Source of the DNA: Bolinopsis microptera
Lineage: Eukaryota; Ctenophora; Tentaculata; Lobata; Bolinopsidae
DNA length: 64,000 nt
Reading direction: 5' to 3'
Assembly (NCBI RefSeq): GCF_026151205.1
Contig: NC_087075.1
Span: 15,928,571-15,992,570, forward strand
Positions 57,501 through 63,671 of this stretch are shown here, one piece after another (the first letter of the stretch is position 1; the number at the start of each line of letters is the position of its first letter). Made by a program: the position numbers and the translations under genes. Below the pieces are notes generated by a model. The model was not told the origin of the DNA. It ran no database searches and saw only the letters and a list, made by a program, of their open reading frames with translations.

Positions 57501-60500
57501 CAGCTGCGTTACATAATGTGAAAGCAACGCGTTAGTAACGCCTAACAACTACGTTACACACAAGTAAAAAAGGTCACTTCAATGATCAAACCAAAAACAC
57601 CAAAATTGGCCCTGAAATCTAAATTTCTAGTTTATAAGACCGTTATAGCTGCTGGTTATTTGCACTTACCACGTTGAAGGTGTTAGTGAGACCGTTATAG
57701 CTGCTGGAGGTTTCCACCGTGCTCCCCCAGATACTGCCACTAGCACTGGTCGTCCAGGCGGGTACAGCTGCTGCTGAGGGGGTATGTTAGTTAGTGGGGG
57801 TTTTTATCCTTGAGGTCCCATATCACTTTTGATAGCTCGGTACTCAGTCTGTGCTTAGGATTTTTGAAGCTTTGTCGATGATTGTACCATCGTGTCTTAA
57901 AGCTGTTTTCTGTCAATCCAATATATGTCGAGTCCTTGTTTAATGCAGTTTTAACGGCTGCTTCGTAGACTATACATTTGGCCAGACATTGTCCTTTTAG
58001 GGGGCACTTTGAGGCGTCTCTGCAATTACACTATTTTTCTGGAGCTTTTCTCTTTTCAGATTGTTTCTCCAGGACTGATTTGTTGTGTCCTTTGAGTATC
58101 CTTTCCAAACTGGGCATGCAGCAATAGCTTATTTTCACGGTATTCCTATTGATTATTTTGTGTAACAGCAGATTTTTCGGGAAGTGCTTATCAATGAGAG
58201 CGAAGAACTTTCTTCCGATGTTGGTTGAAACATTTGCGCTGAATGGGGAAACGGATCGTTTGCCCGCCAATTTGATTTGGTTCAATTGTTCGAATTATAA
58301 TGCTCCTGCTTAAATGCAGTCGAGCACTCTCTTTGGGAAACCAACAACTATTTATTATTATTATTATTTACATATACGTACTTATATATAGATGGAACCG
58401 TTAAACTGCTAGATTTTTATGTGTGAATTCTTTCAGTCGAGGTTTCATTTTTGTTGACATTAAAAGCTAATCAACGTTTTTATTTCCACGTTTTTATTTC
58501 TACGGTCTAGAAGGTCATTAAAAGTTGTTCATCCTAAAAATATTAAAATTATCTCAAGCACATGTTAAAAATTGATCTTCAACTAAGTAAATTAACGTTA
58601 ATGTAGCTAAAGACATTAAACGATTCAATTATGTAATTAAGCTGCTCAAGTGATTCAATTATTTAATTAAATCTAATTAAATGATGAAGCTCAACTGAAA
58701 TAACCTCTTAACCTCCCCGTTAACTCCACTACCACTGTTCACACTGAATACAATAAGAACTCGTAACCAGCTTCACACGTATAATACACATAACAGGCGG
58801 GGTGTAACAACTAACACTCATGACTCAGTACAGAGATGTATAATGTATAATAATGTATTTAATGTATAAGGTCCTCGCTGCTCTTAGCCTCTTTAAATGC
58901 TTATTATTATTGCGTGGAGCTGCTGCATTATTGGGTATGTTAGGAGCATGCGGCTTATATTTCTAGAAGTTTTCAGATTATAGTTTGTGGATGAGTTTTT
59001 AACAAGATTGTGTTTTAAGTTCGTCTAGAAACCCCGGTTTAGGTAAATTATACTGACACGTACAGCATTGCATTTGTAATTTAGAGTGTAGACATTTGGT
59101 AAGATGTATAAAATATACACAATATGAAGGAAAACCACTCACATCAATATGCAATATGATACTAAAGTGCAACGTTACATGATTTACTTTGTTTACAATA
59201 CTATAAGTTATAGATCTTTAGTTTTACTGAAATATATAGAGTGAAGTCTGTAAGTAAAGTAGATAGAGTAATATGTAGAGTGAAGTGTTTAAGTAAAGTA
59301 GATAGAGTAATATATAGAGTGAAGTAGATAGAGTAATATACAGAGTGAAGTGTTTAAGTAACATAAACTGTGCTCTTTAATGTAGTCCTGAACAGAAACA
59401 TGCTTCAGAATTCTAATGTACTAGTATTGAAATGTAAAGCAATTTAAGTCCGGTATTTTCGTATGACATTTGCAATTCTAATGCCCACATTACAAAGATC
59501 AAATTGTATTAGAATATTATGTTGATCACATGCTATAATCTCACATTTTTTGAAAGTTATTAACTTTATTTAATTACGAGTATCACAAAGGTTATCATTG
59601 GTTGACACTAAGTGAGTAAGTGGGTTTATACTTTATTGTATTTACATAATATGTTTGAAAAAACTAAAAAAGAAGAACTGCCATTCAGAAGACTGAGAAA
59701 CACGTTCCCTCTATGTTCTGTCCAATCTCACTAATTGTACCACATGCCATAGAACACGTTGGATGACGTCATTATTGGATGACGTCATTATTGGATGACG
59801 TCATACCATAATAACAGGGGGCGACTTACCAGGGGACTGAGTGATGTGTCCTAGTTGGGATGTTTGCGGAGGGGGTGGCGACTTACCAGGGGACTGAGTG
59901 ATGTGTCCTAGTTGGGATGTTTGCGGAGGGGGCGGCGACTTACCAGGGGACTGAGTGATGTGTCCTAGTTGGGATGTTTGCGGAGGGGGCGGCGACTTAC
60001 CAGGGGACTGAGTGATGTGTCCTAGTTGGGATGTTTGCGGAGGGGGCGGCGACATACCAGGGGACTGAGTGATGTGTCCTAGTTGGGATGTTTGCGGAGG
60101 GGGTGGCGACTTACCAGGGGACTGAGTGATGTGTCCTAGTTGGGATGTTTGCGGAGGGGGCGGCGACTTACCAGGGGACTGAGTGATGTGTCCTAGTTGA
60201 GATGTTTGCGGAGGGGGCGGCGACTTACCAGGGGGCTGAGTGATATGTCCTAGTTGGGATGTTTGCGGAGGGGGCGGCGACTTACCAGGGGACTGAGTGA
60301 TGTGTCCTAGTTGGGATGTTTGCGGAGGGGGCGGCGACATACCAGGGGACTGAGTGATGTGTCCTAGTTGGGATGTTTGCGGAGGGGGCGACTTACCAGG
60401 GGACTGAGTGATGTGTCCTAGTTGGGATGTTTGCGGAGGGGGCGGCGACTTACCAGGGGGCTGAGTGATGTGTCCTAGTTGAGATGTTTGCGGAGGGGGT

Positions 60501-63500
60501 GGCGACTTACCAGGGGACTGAGTGATGTGTCCTAGTTGGGATGTTTGCGGAGGGGGCGACGACTTACCAGGGGACTGAGTGATGTGTTCTAGTTGGGATG
60601 TTTGCGGAGGGGGCGGCGACTTACCAGGGGACTGAGTGATGTGTCCTAGTTGAGATGTTTGCGGAGGGGGCGGCGACTTACCAGGGGGCTGAGTGATGTG
60701 TCCTAGTTGGGATGTTTGCGGAGGGGGCGACTTACCAGGGGACTGAGTGATGTGTCCTAGTTGGGATGTTTGCGGAGGGGGCGGCGACTTACCAGGGGGC
60801 TGAGTGATGTGTCCTAGTTGGGATGTTTGCGGAGGGGGCTGCGACTTACCAGGGGACTGAGTGATGTGTCCTAGTTGGGATGTTTGCGGAGGGGGCGACT
60901 TACCAGGGGACTGAGTGATGTGTCCTAGTTGGGATGTTTGCGGAGGGGGTGGCGACTTACCAGGGGACTGAGTGATGTGTCCTAGTTGGGATGTTTGCGG
61001 AGGGGGTGGCGACTTACCAGGGGACTGAGTGATGTGTCCTAGTTGAGATGTTTGCGGAGGGGGTGGCGACTTACCAGGGGGCTGAGTGATGTGTCCTAGT
61101 TGGGATGTTTGCGGAGGGGGCGGCGACTGCTTGTCTTCAGGCTGGAATGGTATGCGGCCACACTGCTGAATCATTATCTCTGTGGAAATTGGTGGAATGT
61201 TTATTTTGTTGGAGAAATTACAAAACATGCAAAATATTTAAGAGTTTGGTATATATATATATTATATGCTAGAGATATCTACTAGTGCGTTTGGAGTAAA
61301 ACGCCGATTACAAGAATAACTTTTAAATATAATTGAATTTCTCAAACTCTTCAAAATATATTATACCATAGGCCATAAAAACAAATCAAGATAAGATGAT
61401 GTGTTTTATAATTGCCGATACTCCAACATATTATCTACCTAATTTAGTAAACTGTTTGTCAGCAGAACGGTTCTTTTGCGATAGTCAAAACGCGACAACT
61501 AGCGCTGGATGGCGACAACTAGCGCTATCCAGCGCTAGTTGTCGCCATCCAGCGCTAGTTGTCGCTATCCAGCGCTGGATAACGCTGGCCAGCGCAAAAT
61601 ATATATGTTCGATAATTGTCGCTATCCAGCGCTAGTTGTCGCCATCCAGCGCTAGTTGTCGCCATCCAGCGCTAGTTGTCGCTATCCAGCGCTAGTTGTC
61701 GCTGGCTATGCGACACTGTCGCACGCGATAGTTTGCGATGGCCAGCGCAACTGGCCATCGCAGAAAACAGTTCGATAACTAGCGCTGGATAGCGACAACT
61801 AGCGCTGGATAGCGACAACTAGCGCTGGCCAGCGCTGGCCAGCGCTGGCCATCGATATCCAGCGCAAAATTTTTGCGCTATTACTCGTCAGCTAGCGCTA
61901 GCCAGCGCTAGCCAGCGCTAGCCAGCGCTAACCAGCGCTAGCCAGCGCTAGCCAGCGCTAGCTGACGAATAATATCGCAACTATATTGCGCTGGCCAGCG
62001 CTGGCTGACGAGTAATACTAATATCGAGCGTGCTAAATCACTTTACAGTCGATCTTCGAGATTGTTCTAAAAGGGCCCCCGATGGTTGTAAGTGTAACCA
62101 ACTTCAATCGATGCAATGTATTTTCGGACGCTAATTCCGAATCAACCCCCATGACATAGGGTTAAAATGCTCTCCTGACGAGATATTGGCGAAAAACTGT
62201 ATCGATCACGTGATATGACCGTATAAGGAAGTTAGTCTAATTTCTCGTTAGGGCTAGGGTTTCAGCATATGTTTTTGTTAAGGATTGGGTTAGGGTTAGG
62301 GTTGGGATCAGATTTATAGAGGGTTAGGGTTTCAAAAAGTCGTTCAGAACCAGCTAGAGTCAGAGAATGGGTTAAAAAGTCACGTGACAGTCGAGTGTAA
62401 AGTGATTAATCATCATCCGAGTAATATCGCAAGCATATGATTTTGATACATTGCGCTGGCTAGCGCTGGTTAGCGCTGGTTAGCGCTGGCTAGCGCTGGT
62501 TAGCGCTGGTTAGCGCTGGCTAGCGCTGGTTAGCGCTGGTTAGCGCTGGCTAGCGCTGGTTAGCGCTGGCTAGCGCTGGCTAGCGCTGGCTAGCGCTGGC
62601 TAGCGCTGGTTAGCGCTAGCTGACGAGTAATAGCGCAAAAATTTTGCGCTGGATATCGATGGCCAGCGCTGGCCAGCGCTGGCCAGCGCTAGTTGTCGCT
62701 ATCCAGCGCTAGTTGTCGCCATCCAGCGCTAGTTATCGAACTGTTTTCTGCGATGGCCATTTGCGCTGGCCATCGCAAACTATCGCGTGCGACAGTGTCG
62801 CATAGCCAGCGACAACTAGCGCTGGATAGTGACAACTAGCGCTAGATGGCGACAACTAGCGCTGGATGGCGACAACCAGCGCTGGATAGCGACAGTTATC
62901 GAACATATATATTTTGCGCTGGCCAGCGTTATCCAGCGCTGGATAGCGACAACTAGCGCTGGATGGCGACAACTAGCGCTGGATAGCGCTAGTTGTCGCC
63001 ATCCAGCGCTAGTTGTCGCGTTTTGACTATCGCAAAAGAACCAGCAGAAAGTCTAATCTGTGGTTACTAGTGGTTACTAGTGGTTACTATTGGTTACTAT
63101 TGGTTACTGGGGGTTACTATGGTTACTATGCAATGGTTACTAGAGGTATTTACCTAATTTAGTAAACTGTGTGTCAGCAGAACGTCTAATCTGTGGTTAC
63201 TAGTGGTTACTAGTATAGTGGTTACTATTGGTTACTGGGGGTTACTATGGTTACTATGCAATGGTTACTAGGGGTATTTACCTAATTTCGTAAACTGCGT
63301 GTCAGCAGAACGTCTAATCTGTGGTTACTAGTGGTTACTAGTGGTTACTAGTGATTACTATTGGTTACTATTGGTTACTATGGTTACTGTGGTTACTATG
63401 GTTACTATGCAATGGTTACTAGAGGTATTTACCTAATTTAGTAAACTGTGTGTCAGCAGAACGTCTAATCTGTGGTTACTAGTGGTTACTAGTGGTTACT

Positions 63501-63669
63501 ATTGGTTACTATGGTTACTATGGTTACTATGCAATGGTTACTAGAGGTATTTACCTAATTTAGTAAACTGCGTGTCAGCAGAACGTCTAATCTTAAGATC
63601 CATCCCGAAGTAACCCTCTTTAAACCAACCAAACATTTTGACAGAGTCGAACGGTCCTTGAGTGTTACC
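39470..63669 (-). CDS. GIGYF: GIGYF (GRB10-interacting GYF protein), partial at 5' end and probably at 3' end
   Basis: GIGYF proteins are cytoplasmic adaptors that, with 4EHP and CCR4-NOT, repress translation of chosen mRNAs; the GYF domain binds proline-rich PPG motifs. Exons in transcript order: 63669-63555, 61179-59830 (or shorter), 57773-57670, 56995-56903, 55460-55362, 54684-54593, 53570-53466, 42924-42762, 42346-42128, 41784-41650, 41503-41363, 41077-40944, 40651-40536, 39576-39470. Every junction keeps phase. Recognised parts: GYF domain (exons 1-2), SIWGS motif, a long charged coiled coil (exons 4-8), SLAEIQREEE, a polyglutamine and Lys/Pro stretch, FTIWCESQ, and VPTFISFLRDVESPREV...YLGDT, all colinear with animal GIGYF1/2. 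Exons before the GYF domain lie beyond the right edge. The exon after 39470 was not found. Confidence 0.92.
39835..40535. repeat. 47-bp minisatellite starting at a GIGYF donor
   Basis: About 14 copies of GTTACCACCTAGTTACTGCA plus GTTACCATGGTTACTACA. On the coding strand the array begins at the donor of exon 40651-40536. Confidence 0.93.
40536..40651 (-). CDS. GIGYF: GIGYF exon, start of conserved C-terminal helical region
   Basis: Codes KKNNQAPLLDMFANSTPKDE, FTIWCESQVSGF; corresponds to the FTQWCEQML segment of vertebrate GIGYF2. Donor GACG|GTAACT is the first unit of the 47-bp array. Confidence 0.88.
40944..41077 (-). CDS. GIGYF: GIGYF exon with Lys/Pro and Gln stretch
   Basis: 44 codons plus 2 nt; NNDWNPVAGMLEDD, then Lys/Pro-rich and a seven-Gln run. 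Donor TCTAA|GTAAGT. Confidence 0.82.
41363..41503 (-). CDS. GIGYF: GIGYF exon with SLAEIQREEE motif
   Basis: 47 codons, phase 0 to 0. The SLxEIQxEE motif is a GIGYF hallmark. The 3' edge (CAGAATCTTAACTAC|GTGAGT) is duplicated at about 41312-41340 with its own GTAAGT. Confidence 0.88.
41650..41784 (-). CDS. GIGYF: GIGYF exon
   Basis: 45 codons, phase 0 to 0, acceptor CTGTTTCAG, donor CCT|GTAAGA. Contains KTWGKPD and SIPLSQIQQDEAKM. Confidence 0.8.
42027..42121. repeat. C-rich tract downstream of a GIGYF donor
   Basis: Three ~30-bp degenerate units of C-runs plus CCCTCCC(T/C)AA(A/G)TTGT. On the sense (minus) strand this is G-run-rich, starting 7-20 bases after the donor at 42128. Confidence 0.85.
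42128..42346 (-). CDS. GIGYF: GIGYF exon, coiled coil end and Trp motifs
   Basis: Codes ASAIKEARRQADAKAKRDEQ to ENVWATKV and NPWANM. Two acceptors in the same phase are possible (42346, or 42367 adding LPGLLSQ). The donor ATG|GTTAGT is followed by G-rich DNA. Confidence 0.83.
42385..42612. repeat. 25-bp minisatellite GAGTCACAAGATTGAGAGGT
   Basis: About nine copies directly upstream (sense) of the acceptor at 42346/42367; some units lack TT. Confidence 0.88.
42762..42924 (-). CDS. GIGYF: GIGYF exon, coiled coil
   Basis: Codes ERHLVKLKEEELRRRDEEE to AKALAKAQEEAT; acceptor TTTTCCAG, donor ACC|GTGAGT. Joins in phase across a ~10-kb intron that holds the TSP1 gene. Confidence 0.87.
42930..46195. 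other. GIGYF intron, 3' part
   Basis: Mostly AT-rich. Open frames at 44434-44814 and 44787-45116 (+) have no recognisable features. A duplicated TGGTTACTAA / CCCCTTCCTGGAAATGAG phrase lies at 45478-45585. Confidence 0.5.
46272..46585. repeat. 17-bp minisatellite GGTAACCATGGTAACAA
   Basis: About 18 copies; two positions have CCAACTAACC instead. The core GTAACCATGGTAAC fits the RFX X-box consensus GTHNYYATRRNAAC. It lies about 95 bp past the stop codon of the TSP1 gene. Confidence 0.95.
46680..47867 (-). CDS. Secreted protein with three thrombospondin type 1 repeats and a C-terminal galactose-binding-like domain
   Basis: 395 residues in one exon; ATG at 47867. A signal peptide (about 1-20, VVLLTLLVLIVTS) is followed by a Lys/Cys-rich segment (21-82), then three TSP1 repeats of 57 residues (about 86-252), each with WSDFGDWSDCSAACGGG and GDAEETQECNDQPC. 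The 171-bp DNA units (47116, 47287, 47458) are almost identical, so they are recent copies or kept alike by conversion. Residues 253-395 form a domain with DDHTTVYIDGV, VIAVKCYNGGGGYGIVAG, DNSWRC and a final YCR, resembling jelly-roll carbohydrate-binding domains of invertebrate secreted proteins; exact family unsure. It is nested in a GIGYF intron on the same strand. Confidence 0.85.
   Translation of the reverse strand: MKHFCASVVLLTLLVLIVTSYECPLKKKKLNKKIKQYNRKCLQKGFQSSLGCESSDGQLKKKASRKCGKLEQVLKKCGHTCPTDGNWSDFGDWSDCSAACGGGSQKRTRSCSDPAPANGGSNCVGDAEETQECNDQPCIIDGKWSDFGDWSDCSAACGGGSQKRRRSCSDPAPANGGSNCVGDAEETQECNDQPCIIDGKWSDFGDWSDCSAACGGGSQKRTRSCSDPAPANGGSNCVGDAEETQECNDQPCEYSLKVFCDDHTTVYIDGVQKYTDTNWQALASLSVPSPTRVIAVKCYNGGGGYGIVAGMKDAEGNDFMVSDNSWRCAGVEESGWEKPDFIEGENWKQPQDRGDGHFMIRAGSPWNQINSADRRSIWSSGGGNDKTAYCRKILI
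47900..48680. other. Upstream region of the TSP1 gene
   Basis: Probably holds the promoter of the TSP1 gene; no clear TATA box at a standard distance. The phrase TTCAAACCTGGTTGGTGGTTTTGTTTC (48420-48446) recurs inverted near 50290-50320. Confidence 0.45.
48684..49435. repeat. ~316-330-bp tandem repeat, two full and one partial copy
   Basis: Copies start with GTTCAGACCAGTTT at 48692, 49008 and 49338. Each has ATCAACCATATT and TTGTACTTGGGCCCAAAACATTG. Weak open frames inside are not convincing genes. Confidence 0.85.
49436..50520. other. GIGYF intron, no gene recognised
   Basis: AT-rich; shares the inverted CTGGTTGGTGG phrase with 48420. No coding signal. Confidence 0.45.
50535..51060. repeat. 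Inverted GTTACTAGGGTTACTAG blocks
   Basis: GTAACCCTAGTAACC copies at 50542-50605 face GGTTACTAGGGTTACTAG copies at 50882-51035, each joined to TAACACTATGATATAG-like text; together they could form a long hairpin. Confidence 0.75.
51229..51745. repeat. ~63-bp minisatellite GGACCTGCTAATTACTGTTA
   Basis: Eight to nine copies; the rest of the unit is GTTACTATGGTTACTAGGG steps ending in CCCCC. It starts after a run of ten G. Confidence 0.92.
52127..52187. repeat. Poly-C tract
   Basis: About 60 bp, nearly all C with a few G. Run length is likely uncertain in an assembly. Just after it a 33-bp phrase (ACTAAATGAATTGAGAGGTA) occurs twice. Confidence 0.85.
52458..52772. repeat. GGTTACTAGGGCTACTAT array
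   Basis: About 30 nine- to ten-base steps of GGTTACTA(G/T) with GGGCTACTAT variants. On the GIGYF sense strand each step is GTAACC. Confidence 0.92.
53010..53465. repeat. Three further copies of a GIGYF exon end alternating with GTAAC arrays
   Basis: Each copy has ~75 bp of the exon (sense: GTGAGACACGAGCTGGAGCA to AAACTTGAGAA) plus GTAAGT, separated by 60-90 bp of CTAGGGTTA steps. The copies are almost identical to the exon. Confidence 0.9.
53466..53570 (-). CDS. GIGYF: GIGYF exon, coiled coil, with 3' part repeated downstream
   Basis: Codes LELERIRQAEKVRHELEQ, AEKARYALEQERIKLE; phase 2 in and out. The 3' two-thirds with donor GAA|GTAAGT occurs again at about 53318-53396, 53155-53232 and 53012-53090. 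Confidence 0.85.
53600..54355. other. GIGYF intron, no gene recognised
   Basis: AT-rich; the only repeat is a short AAACC run near 54185. Nothing coding is seen. Confidence 0.45.
54358..54590. repeat. AGTACTTAGTT array at a GIGYF donor
   Basis: About 20 units of 11-12 bp. On the sense strand the array begins with the donor GTATGTACTAAC. Confidence 0.92.
54593..54684 (-). CDS. GIGYF: GIGYF exon, coiled coil
   Basis: 30 codons plus 2 nt; EEQMRKIREEEILKSKLFEE and following. Donor GAGAG|GTATGTACTAAC leads directly into the AGTACTTAGTT array. Confidence 0.87.
54700..54899. repeat. (TTGTA)n pentanucleotide microsatellite, about 40 copies
   Basis: About 200 bp of perfect repeat, ending 15 bases upstream (sense) of the acceptor of exon 54684-54593. 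Confidence 0.98.
55022..55361. repeat. ~35-45-bp array carrying an exon edge and donor
   Basis: Eight to nine units of CGCTAGACCTGTACCTGTTG plus TCTAATTACTAATTA steps. Sense strand: CAACAG|GTACAGGTCTAGCG, identical to the end and donor of exon 55460-55362. Confidence 0.92.
55362..55460 (-). CDS. GIGYF: GIGYF exon, coiled coil ending in Gln run
   Basis: 33 codons, phase 0 to 0; EEIQHLAQLENDKY to AEEQQQQ. Its donor CAACAG|GTACAG is the seed motif of the following array. Confidence 0.88.
55684..56677 (+). mobile_element. Internally deleted mariner element with ~190-bp inverted repeats
   Basis: Ends CAGGGTATTTCAAGAATAAT and complement ATTATTTTTGAAACACCCTG, flanked by TA on each side (55682-55683, 56678-56679) in a TATATA tract. 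The inverted repeats are long (about 55684-55875 and 56490-56677) and mostly matching. Confidence 0.88.
55874..56557 (+). pseudogene. Mariner-type transposase, broken and lacking its C-terminal half
   Basis: First frame 55874-56224 (116 codons) has the paired helix-turn-helix region: MGFTKETKLDIVKTYW, ARRLLQKK, GRPKSALSEKN. After a stop, a second frame (56288-56557) has IFFSDEAHFHLSGHVNRQNC, the first catalytic Asp block, then KVRAWMGIGYHGIFLKI. The sequence then jumps into the right inverted repeat, so the second and third catalytic acids are gone. Confidence 0.87.
56700..56902. other. GIGYF intron between mariner and next exon
   Basis: AT-rich spacer, no features seen. Confidence 0.4.
56903..56995 (-). 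CDS. GIGYF: GIGYF exon, start of coiled coil
   Basis: 31 codons, phase 0 to 0; DSEQVRRAEEIKKEIDRAV and following. Acceptor AACCCGCAG stands at the edge of the 15-bp array. Confidence 0.87.
57003..57535. repeat. 15-bp minisatellite GTTACACACAGCCAC
   Basis: About 33 copies with CTGC/CCAC/CCGC and CACA/CATA variants, broken three times by ACATAAAGTGAAAGCAACGC. It starts eight bases from the acceptor of exon 56995-56903. Confidence 0.94.
57670..57773 (-). CDS. GIGYF: GIGYF exon with SIWGS motif
   Basis: Acceptor CCCTCAG with NAGNAG variants (CAGCAGCAG), donor GTG|GTAAGT. Codes AAVPAWTTSASGSIWGS and a Ser/Asn tail; matches the SxWG-rich segment of GIGYF proteins. Confidence 0.85.
57790..58290 (-). 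pseudogene. Penelope-like GIY-YIG endonuclease fragment
   Basis: Frame: NVSTNIGRKFFALIDKHFPK, HKIINRNTVKISYCCMPS, an in-frame TAG, then CNCRDASKCPLKGQCLAKC (cysteine cluster), STYIGLTENSFKTRW (GIY-YIG core) and ELSKVIWDLKDKNPH with a stop. These are the C-terminal modules of Penelope-like proteins. The reverse transcriptase is absent here. Confidence 0.85.
58300..59760. other. GIGYF intron, AT-rich, with short tandem patch
   Basis: A patch of AGATAGAGTAATATATAGAGTGAAG repeats lies at 59228-59360. Otherwise nothing is recognised. Confidence 0.5.
59764..59803. promoter_or_regulatory. Three tandem palindromic CRE motifs TGACGTCA
   Basis: TGACGTCA at 59764-59771, 59780-59787 and 59796-59803, in a 16-bp repeat. 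This is the full CREB/ATF site. It lies in the GIGYF intron just past the last repeat donor; function is inferred only. Confidence 0.6.
59820..61130. repeat. 57-bp coding minisatellite with 23 splice donors
   Basis: Units of 57 or 54 bp (one or no extra Pro codon), spacing always a multiple of three. Sense strand ends CCCTG|GTAAGTCGCC in each unit. Confidence 0.95.
59830..61179 (-). CDS. GIGYF: GIGYF exon: end of GYF domain plus in-frame Pro/Gln repeats, 23 possible ends
   Basis: Acceptor TTTCCACAG; begins EIMIQQCGRIPFQPEDKQ, the conserved end of the GYF domain (GRVPF in vertebrates). It then enters 22 repeats of 18-19 residues, SPPPPQTSQLGHITQ(S/P)PGK. Each unit ends CCTG|GTAAGT (two have GTATGT), always phase 1, so the exon could end at any of 23 donors between 61075 and 59830. 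The shortest form has 105 nt, the longest 1350 nt; all stay in frame with the next exon. The longest form would add about 415 residues. Confidence 0.8.
61180..61460. other. GIGYF intron with one copy of the GYF-exon edge
   Basis: 61433-61468 has CTACCTAATTTAGTAAACTG and GTCAGCAGAAC, a diverged copy of the GYF exon 3' edge, which is cut by the foldback element. Confidence 0.7.
61469..63042. mobile_element. 1.57-kb foldback element with 8-bp target duplication
   Basis: Ends GGTTCTTTTGCGATAGTC and complement GACTATCGCAAAAGAACC. AGCAGAAC (61461-61468) and AGCAGAAA (63043-63050) flank it; the uninterrupted copies of the target nearby read AGCAGAACGTCTAATC. Arms of about 540 bp consist of AGCGCT-based palindromes (CCAGCGCTAGTTGTCGC and CTAGCGCTGG) and mirror each other. 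No coding capacity. An 8-bp duplication suits hAT or MULE families. Confidence 0.88.
62009..62435. mobile_element. Repeat nested at the centre of the foldback element, with TTAGGG-like blocks
   Basis: Not made of AGCGCT units. AAATCACTTTACAGTCGA (62035) and TCGAGTGTAAAGTGATT (62393) form short inverted ends. 62226-62412 matches 13483-13622 in reverse complement and includes GGGTTAGGGTTAGGGTTGGG. Confidence 0.75.
63050..63554. repeat. Array of GYF-exon 3' edges and GGTTACTAGT steps
   Basis: Four blocks. Sense strand of each: ATTAGACGTTCTGCTGACAC, CAGTTTACTAAATTAG|GTAAATACC, then GTAACC steps. Copies lie at about 63043-63057 (partial), 63150-63192, 63280-63322 and 63428-63470, next to the true edge at 63552-63592. 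Confidence 0.92.
63555..63669 (-). CDS. GIGYF: GIGYF exon: main part of the GYF domain
   Basis: Acceptor ATATTTCAG, donor TTAG|GTAAAT, phase 1 out. Codes QGPF, MFGWFKEGYFGMDLKIRR and DTQFTKL, which are the GP[YF]xxxxMxxWxxxGYF signature of the GYF fold. Both of its edges are multiplied in flanking arrays. Confidence 0.93.
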
Positions 63670-63671
63670 CT

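Noticed and set aside
56910..57501. VTHSC/MCNVA repeat frames near 57 kb
   Set aside because: 15-bp array frames; the true coding segment is the exon 56995-56903 on the minus strand.
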